Assembly: GCA_951813575.1 (NCBI GenBank)
Contig: OX638375.1
Location: 1,403,001 to 1,467,000, forward strand
Direction: 5' to 3'
DNA from: Candidatus Binatia bacterium
Lineage (GTDB): Bacteria > Desulfobacterota > Binatia > UBA9968 > JAJDTQ01
DNA length: 64,000 nt
Position 1 is the stretch's first letter, and each line of letters opens with the position of its first letter. A model generated the notes under the pieces. The model was given only the letters and a program-made list of their open reading frames with translations. It was not told the origin of the DNA and ran no database searches. Shown in pieces: positions 58,992 to 64,000 of the stretch. The translations under genes and the position numbers were made by a program.

Positions 58992-60293
58992 GTGACCCCT
59001 GATTCCACCCACCGTTCCGGAAGCCCGGGGATCTTCTACGGCTGGTACATCGTCGGCGCCGCCTTTCTGGCCAACATCTCCTGCGCCTTCTTCCTCTCCA
59101 GCACCCTCAGCGTCTTTCTCAAGCCCGTCACCGCCGATCTCGGGGTGTCCAGGGGCATCTTCTCGCTGCTGCGATCCGGTGAGCATCTCCTGTACGCCCT
59201 CATGGCTCCCTGGGTGGGGACCAAGCTGGACCAGTACGGCCCGCGCGGCATGATGGTCGCGGGCGCGATCCTTTCGGCCGTCGGGTTTCTGTTGCTGGGG
59301 TGGGTGTCCTCCTTCTGGCAGTTCGCGTCCGTGCGCGTAACCCTGATGGCCGTGGGTCATGCGCTGGTCTGCTACTTCGTGGTGAACGTCACGGTGGCCC
59401 GATGGTTCGTCAGGATGCGGGGCCGGGCCGTGGCCATCTCCCACCTCGGGCACGGCGTCGCCAAGGTGGCCATCTCCGCGGTGGTGGGCTGGCTGCTGAC
59501 GTTCATCGCATGGCGCCAGGTGTGGACCCTGTTCGGCGTGCTGGTGGTGGCGCTGGCGGTGATCCCGGTGGCCATCTTCATGCGACGGAGCCCGGAGGAC
59601 ATGGGGCTCCATCCGGACGGGGACGCCGCCCGCGAGCCGGTCGACGGGCAGAGCCGGACGGCGACGACGGAGGACCAACCGGAGCCCGACGTCCGCTGGA
59701 CCCGAAAGGAAGTGCGGCGCACGTCCACCTTCTGGCTGATCATCCTGGCATTCGGCATGGTGGACATCGGCATCACCGGCCTCAACCTTCATGTGGTCTC
59801 CTACGTTTCGGACCTGGGATTCGGCGGTTTTCCGGCCGCCCTGACCATGACCGTCATCGCCGGGACGCAAGCGACCTCGGGGCTGTTGTGGGGCTTCGTC
59901 GGCGAGCGCGTCAGCGTCCGCAAGGTCATCTCGTTCCTGTTTCTCGTGGAAGCCGCCGGGCTGTACGTGGCGGCGAACGCGCAGGACCTCCCGACCATCT
60001 ACCTCGGGTTCTTCTTCTACGGGCTGGGGCTCGGCGGCGCCCAGGTGCTGGAAGAGGTCATGTGGGCCGACTATTTCGGCCGTATCTCCCTCGGCACCGT
60101 CCGCGGCGCGGCCCTGCAGATCGTGCTGTTGTGCGGGGTCTGCGGGCCGCCGTTCTTCGGTTTCGTGTACGACTACACCGGGTCCTACAGGATCTCGCTC
60201 TTCCTGTTCATGACCATGCTGCTGATTTCATCCGCGCTGACGCTGACGATACGGAGGCCGCGGCACCCGGCAACGCCCGAAGCGTCCCGGTAA
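58992..60293 (+). CDS. MFS transporter, OFA/monocarboxylate-type (paralogue C)
   Basis: A 433-aa permease beginning with GTG. FYGWYIVGAAFLANISCAFF, LSSTLSVFLKPVTADLGVSRG, RSPEDMGLHPDG, WTRKEVRRTSTFWLII, GLLWGFVGERVSVRKV and DYFGRISLGTVRG match the other two paralogues block by block. The 123-base gap before it has no gene. Local triplication of one transporter type suggests recent expansion, possibly for different but related substrates. Confidence 0.9.
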   Translation: MTPDSTHRSGSPGIFYGWYIVGAAFLANISCAFFLSSTLSVFLKPVTADLGVSRGIFSLLRSGEHLLYALMAPWVGTKLDQYGPRGMMVAGAILSAVGFLLLGWVSSFWQFASVRVTLMAVGHALVCYFVVNVTVARWFVRMRGRAVAISHLGHGVAKVAISAVVGWLLTFIAWRQVWTLFGVLVVALAVIPVAIFMRRSPEDMGLHPDGDAAREPVDGQSRTATTEDQPEPDVRWTRKEVRRTSTFWLIILAFGMVDIGITGLNLHVVSYVSDLGFGGFPAALTMTVIAGTQATSGLLWGFVGERVSVRKVISFLFLVEAAGLYVAANAQDLPTIYLGFFFYGLGLGGAQVLEEVMWADYFGRISLGTVRGAALQIVLLCGVCGPPFFGFVYDYTGSYRISLFLFMTMLLISSALTLTIRRPRHPATPEASR

Positions 60294-60314
60294 TCGAACC
60301 GCCCGCTGGAAACG

Positions 60315-61604
60315 ATGCAGAAATCCACAAGACCCAGGCTGTTCTACGGCTGGTACATCGTCGGCACCGGCTTCGTGGTGCAGCTCGCGTGCCCCTTCTA
60401 CCTTTCCAGCACCCTCGGGGTGCTGATGAAGTCCATCACCGCCGATTTCGGCGTCTCCCGGGGCAGGTTCTCGCTCATGCGCGCCATGGAACTGGTGAGC
60501 TACGCCGGCGTGGCGCCGTGGATCGGCTCCCTGCTGGATCGCTACGGCGCCCGCTGGCTCATGGTCATCGGCGCGGCCATCTCCATCGCCGGGTTCCTGC
60601 TGCTGGGATACGCCCGAAACTTCTGGGAATTCGCGCTGATACGGGTGGGCCCGGTGTCCATCGGCCACGCCCTGGTGTGCTACTTCGTGGTCAACGTCAC
60701 CATCTCCCGCTGGTTCGTGAAGAAGCGCGGCCGGGCCGTGGCCATCGCGCACCTGGGACAGGGCATCTCCAAGACCGCCATTGCCCTGGTGGCCGCGGTG
60801 CTCCTGACCGCCATCGGCTGGCGTTACGTGTGGATCCTGTTCGGGTGCCTGGTGATCTTCCTCATCCTGATCCCGGCGGCGGTGTGGATGCGGCGGAGCC
60901 CGGAGGACCTCGGGCTTCACCCTGACGGCGCCCCCGAGCCTTACGGATCCCAGGACTCGGACCGGCCCGGCGGCACTCCGGTGCTCGCCGACGTGAGCTG
61001 GACCCGGCGCGAAGCCATGCGCACGTCGACCTTCTGGCTCATCACCTTCATCTTCAGCACCGTGGACATGGGGGTGGCGGGTTTCAACCTCCACCTGGTC
61101 CCGTTCATTTCCGACATGGGCTACTCGCCGGTCTGGGCGGGCTCCGTGCAGACGGTCACCGCCGCGACCCAGCTCGGATCGGGCCTTCTGTGGGGGTTCA
61201 TCGGGGAACGGGTCAGCGTCCGCAAGGCCACGGCGCTGATGTTCGTGATACAAGCCTCGGGGCTCGTCCTCGCCCTGCAGACCACCGAGTTGCGTTGGCT
61301 CTATGTAGCCTTCTTCCTCTACGGGGCCGGCCTCGGCGGTGCACAGGTCCTTCAAGAGGTCATGTGGGCAAACTACTTCGGCCGCATAACCCTCGGCACG
61401 GTCCGGAGCCTCAGCGTGCCGATCCTCCTGCTCTGCGCCGCCACCGGCGGCCTCGCCTTCGGCTACCCCTACGACTACACCGGCAGCTACGACCTGTCCC
61501 TGATCCTCTTCATCGCCGTGCAGATCCTGTGCTCGGGAGTCACGCTGCTCATCCGGCGGCCAGTGAAGCCCGCGGCGCTTCCGGCCGGCGGCGTCCTCGG
61601 CTGA
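60315..61604 (+). CDS. MFS transporter, OFA/monocarboxylate-type (paralogue D)
   Basis: A 429-aa permease starting with ATG 21 bases after paralogue C. LFYGWYIVGTGFVVQLACPF, YLSSTLGVLMKSITADFGVS, RSPEDLGLHPDG, WTRREAMRTSTFWLITF, GLLWGFIGERVSVRKA and NYFGRITLGTVRS repeat the pattern of A and C; it looks closest to C. It ends 54 bases before the convergent cyclodeaminase gene. The genes probably form one transcript from 56326 onward. Confidence 0.9.
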   Translation: MQKSTRPRLFYGWYIVGTGFVVQLACPFYLSSTLGVLMKSITADFGVSRGRFSLMRAMELVSYAGVAPWIGSLLDRYGARWLMVIGAAISIAGFLLLGYARNFWEFALIRVGPVSIGHALVCYFVVNVTISRWFVKKRGRAVAIAHLGQGISKTAIALVAAVLLTAIGWRYVWILFGCLVIFLILIPAAVWMRRSPEDLGLHPDGAPEPYGSQDSDRPGGTPVLADVSWTRREAMRTSTFWLITFIFSTVDMGVAGFNLHLVPFISDMGYSPVWAGSVQTVTAATQLGSGLLWGFIGERVSVRKATALMFVIQASGLVLALQTTELRWLYVAFFLYGAGLGGAQVLQEVMWANYFGRITLGTVRSLSVPILLLCAATGGLAFGYPYDYTGSYDLSLILFIAVQILCSGVTLLIRRPVKPAALPAGGVLG

Positions 61605-61658
61605 CGGTTCGACTCGAGGGTATGCGATGAAGTCGTCAGTTCGACCTGACCGACGGAA

Positions 61659-62732
61659 CTACGGCGAGTAGGTCTTGCCCTTGCGGTCGGTGACGAACAG
61701 CTCGGACGGGAGCTCGGTGCCGATGCCCTTCTTGCGGGCGGCCTCGTAGAGGATCCGGGCGGTGGCGGCGAACTGGATGCCCATGCCGGTGTTGTTCTTG
61801 AAGACGATGATCTCGTCGTCGTTCTCACGGCCGCGGCACTGGCCCGTCAGGAGTTCGCCCAGTTCGTGCAGGTCCTCCTCCTTGATGAGGCCGCGCTCGA
61901 TGCGGGGGAACAGCTCCGCCTGCTTGTCGAGAAAGACCTGCCTGCGAAAACCCACCACGATCAGGCCGGCGCGCTCGATGACGGCGTCGTCCAGCTCGTG
62001 GCGCGACAGGTAGCTGTCGCCGCCCACGATGCTGTTGACGAACGCGCCCTTCTCGAGCCACTCGCCGTTGATGACCGGGTCCACCGTGTTGGTGGCGGCG
62101 GTGACGATGTCGCTGCCGCGCACGGCCTCTTCCGCCGTGTGCACCGGCACGATCTCCACCCCGGCCTTCTCGGTCATCTCCTCGGCGAAGCGCTCCCGGT
62201 TGGCGCGGGTGGGGCTGAACACCTTGACCGTGTCGAGCTGGCGCACGGCGCAGGCCGCCAGTAGCTGCGTCTTGGCCTGCTCTCCGGAACCCACCAGCCC
62301 CATGACCCGGGCATCCGCCCGCGCCAGGTGCTTGGCCGCCACTCCGCTGGTGGCGCCGACCCGGAAGATGGAGATGAAGTGGTCGTCCATGATGGACAGA
62401 AGCGAGCAGTCCTCCATGTCGAACAGGAAAACGAGCCCGACGTAGTCCCCGGGGTAGATCCGCCGCTTGGTGCCGGCCACCTCCTCCTCGTCGGAGAAGG
62501 TCGAGTCGATCCGGAGCCCCATCGACTTCATCCCGGGCACGAGGCCCATGATGTTGTTGAAGTAGTACTGGAAGCCGGGCTTCTTCCCCGGCGCCTGCAC
62601 CCGCAGCCGGGCCCGGGGTGAATTCACCGCGCTGCCCTCGCCCATCTCCCGATAGGCCTGTTCGATGGCGTCGATCTCGTCCGTCATTGGGACCAGATCT
62701 TCCAGTTGTTCATTCTTGAGGACTAGAACCAT
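61659..62732 (-). CDS. Ornithine cyclodeaminase / mu-crystallin family protein
   Basis: A 357-aa NAD(P)-dependent protein. The Rossmann motif is VMGLVGSGEQAKTQLLAACA, preceded by DDHFISIFRVGATSGVAAKHLA (conserved R-T/V-GA region) and followed by KVFSPTRANRERFAEEMTEK, SDIVTAATNTVDPVINGEWL and GDSYLSRHELDD. Family members convert ornithine to proline or act as ketimine reductases or amino-acid dehydrogenases; the substrate is not certain. GGAGGAGACGA before the ATG at 62732 fixes the start. Confidence 0.9.
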   Translation of the reverse strand: MVLVLKNEQLEDLVPMTDEIDAIEQAYREMGEGSAVNSPRARLRVQAPGKKPGFQYYFNNIMGLVPGMKSMGLRIDSTFSDEEEVAGTKRRIYPGDYVGLVFLFDMEDCSLLSIMDDHFISIFRVGATSGVAAKHLARADARVMGLVGSGEQAKTQLLAACAVRQLDTVKVFSPTRANRERFAEEMTEKAGVEIVPVHTAEEAVRGSDIVTAATNTVDPVINGEWLEKGAFVNSIVGGDSYLSRHELDDAVIERAGLIVVGFRRQVFLDKQAELFPRIERGLIKEEDLHELGELLTGQCRGRENDDEIIVFKNNTGMGIQFAATARILYEAARKKGIGTELPSELFVTDRKGKTYSP

Positions 62733-62779
62733 TCGTCTCCTCCGGGAAAGTCTCGGCGGAACCATTTCCGCCTCTTTCT

Positions 62780-62806
62780 GTCATTCCCGTGGGGCGGGAA
62801 TCCAGG
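62780..62806. repeat. Diverged palindromic repeat of the ATTCCCG family
   Basis: GTCATTCCCGTGGGGCGGGAATCCAGG, an inverted and diverged relative of the 30-base repeat at 25526 and 62847, about 45 bases from the latter. The two copies at this spot face each other across 40 bases and can pair. Confidence 0.75.
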
Positions 62807-62823
62807 GGTGGGCACGGGGCGGC

Positions 62824-64000
62824 CTACGTCTGGCGCCCGCCCTCCGCCTGGATTCCCGCTTTCGCGGGAATGACGGTTGTTGGGACGTCAGCGTCATCGG
62901 CCGGGCGCACGCGGCACAGGGACGACCGGTGCGGCAGCGATCCGCTGATGGGGTCGCGGTGCTCCGCGTCCACCAGCCCGTTGGGGTTTGCTCCAAGCCC
63001 CGAGAAGGGATCATGACCCGGCAGCTCGAGCTCCCGGCACGGCTGCCACCAGCCGTGCTGCAGGCAGACCACGCCGGGGATGATCCGGGCGGTGAGGTTC
63101 GCCCGCACCTTGACGGCGCCCTTCGGGCTTTCCACGACCATCCATTGCTTGTGCTCGATGCCCTGCTCCCGCGCCGTGTCCGGATGCAGCTCGGCGGTGG
63201 GCTCCGGCGCCGCCTTGCGGAGACTGGGAAGAGCCCGGTGCTGGCTGTGGATGAAGGTCGTGAACTTGGCGTTGGTGAGGACCAGGGGATACTCCGCGGC
63301 AAGGTCCGGCCGGCTCGTGGGGCTCAGGGCCGGCTCCTGGTATTCCGGCAGCGGCGCAAACCCGTGCTGCGCAAGCCGATGGGAATAGATCTCCACCCGG
63401 CCGGACGGGTTGTTGAAGCCCTTCGGCCGACCCTCGTCGTCGGTGTCCGCATACTTGCGGTAGCGCCGGGGACTCTCCAAGGTCACGCCCCCCGGGTGCG
63501 CCCTGAGCTCGTCCAGGGTCATGCCGGTGGGTTCCAACTGGTGGGCATAGGCCGCCTCCACGTCGCCGTCCCAGAAATCGTCGGCGAAGCCCATGCGTTT
63601 GGCCAGCTCGAACACCACCCATGTGTCCGACCGCCGCTCCGCCAGCGGCTCCACGGCCTTGGGCCGGTACTGGACGTGGGTGCGGGCATCCACCCGGTGG
63701 CGGAAACCGCCGCAGAGGTGTTCCATCTCCAGGAAGCTCGTGGCCGGCAGCACGTAGTCGCAGAGCTGGGCCGTCGGAGTCATGAACAGCTCGGTGGCCA
63801 CCCCGAGCTCCAGCGCGCAGAGGGCGTCGTGCCCGCGTGCCGGGTCGCCGTTGGAGAGCACGGTATTGGAGCCCAGGTTGATCAGGGCGCGGACCGGATA
63901 CGGGCGGTCCTCCAGGATGGCGTTGTAGACGTCGTGGGCCGCACACGCGCCCGCGGTCGCCGGCGGGCCCAGCGGCTTCTCGTCGAGGCCGATGCGCCTG
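62824..64000 (-). CDS. Molybdopterin oxidoreductase, C-terminal part (cut by window edge)
   Basis: About 391 residues of a DMSO-reductase-family molybdoenzyme; the N-terminal part with the Fe-S site lies beyond the right edge. Visible: VRALINLGSNTVLSNGD, FMTPTAQLCDYVLPATSFLE (cofactor-domain signature LPAtsfxE), YPLVLTNAKFTTFIHSQHR, ELHPDTAREQGIEHKQWMVV and the end-domain GVVCLQHGWWQP. The final residues TTVIPAKAGIQAEGGRQT are not enzyme sequence but the translation of the repeat at 62847. The substrate cannot be told; relatives include formate dehydrogenases and thiosulfate, arsenate or other oxyanion reductases. Confidence 0.85.
   Translation of the reverse strand, partial: RRIGLDEKPLGPPATAGACAAHDVYNAILEDRPYPVRALINLGSNTVLSNGDPARGHDALCALELGVATELFMTPTAQLCDYVLPATSFLEMEHLCGGFRHRVDARTHVQYRPKAVEPLAERRSDTWVVFELAKRMGFADDFWDGDVEAAYAHQLEPTGMTLDELRAHPGGVTLESPRRYRKYADTDDEGRPKGFNNPSGRVEIYSHRLAQHGFAPLPEYQEPALSPTSRPDLAAEYPLVLTNAKFTTFIHSQHRALPSLRKAAPEPTAELHPDTAREQGIEHKQWMVVESPKGAVKVRANLTARIIPGVVCLQHGWWQPCRELELPGHDPFSGLGANPNGLVDAEHRDPISGSLPHRSSLCRVRPADDADVPTTVIPAKAGIQAEGGRQT
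62847..62876. repeat. 30-base palindromic repeat, copy 2 (identical to 25526-25555)
   Basis: Identical over 30 bases to the copy at 25526 although 37 kb away. It lies within the reading frame of the molybdoenzyme and is translated as VIPAKAGIQ near its C-terminus. Confidence 0.9.

Overview
The window is a GC-rich chromosomal segment of a Gram-negative, probably aerobic bacterium. Evidence for the envelope type is LolA, a TonB-type protein, PlsC, an Amt permease and many periplasmic solute-binding proteins. The mix of DksA-type and RNase J proteins, NMT1-type binding proteins, OFA-type MFS permeases and high intergenic palindrome content would fit an uncultured deltaproteobacterial or Tectomicrobia-like lineage. 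That placement is an inference from gene content only.

Region 1 (1-7,711) is accessory DNA. It holds the end of an unidentified gene, a 203-aa unknown protein, an orphan Phd-type antitoxin, a RelB/YafQ toxin-antitoxin pair with a visible operator, and a 1,980-aa DUF1998 helicase. The helicase resembles the large helicases of Druantia/DISARM-type phage defence. It carries two extra C-terminal modules: a PD-(D/E)XK-like nuclease fold and a LexA/S24-type serine protease domain with an Ala-Gly bond placed as in LexA. This is the most novel item in the window.

Region 2 (7,755-17,324) is mostly housekeeping. It has TPR and TonB envelope proteins, proC, a cupin, a DksA/TraR protein, and a compact plsC-rnj-ftsK-lolA operon. 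Region 3 (17,453-29,144) holds two metabolic neighbourhoods with hemH, NMT1-type transport, a Rieske ferredoxin, an N-acyl-D-amino-acid deacylase, an orphan molybdenum hydroxylase subunit, a nitroreductase, nadK, recN and tRNA-Ala(GGC). It also contains a dense block of GC-rich repeats.

Region 4 (29,170-35,469) carries the conserved ATP-grasp / alpha-E / transglutaminase trio and a DUF1800-DUF1501 pair. Region 5 (35,664-44,006) has glnA and amt, converging on a five-gene signalling operon: RsbW-like kinase, STAS antagonist, REC-PP2C phosphatase, periplasmic binding protein and histidine kinase. This looks like a ligand-sensing partner-switching relay.

Region 6 (44,161-56,086) holds a nucleoside deoxyribosyltransferase, a DUF4143 ATPase, an MFS permease, a binding protein followed by a cupredoxin-like protein, the tkt-tal-rpe operon, a double-length ThyX-like protein, a 165-bp MITE-like element and a small unknown gene with a good promoter. 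Region 7 (56,326-64,000) has four MFS permeases (three of them close paralogues), an ornithine-cyclodeaminase-family enzyme and the C-terminal part of a molybdopterin oxidoreductase running off the right edge.

Several families of short palindromic repeats sit exactly at gene ends and in places supply stop codons.
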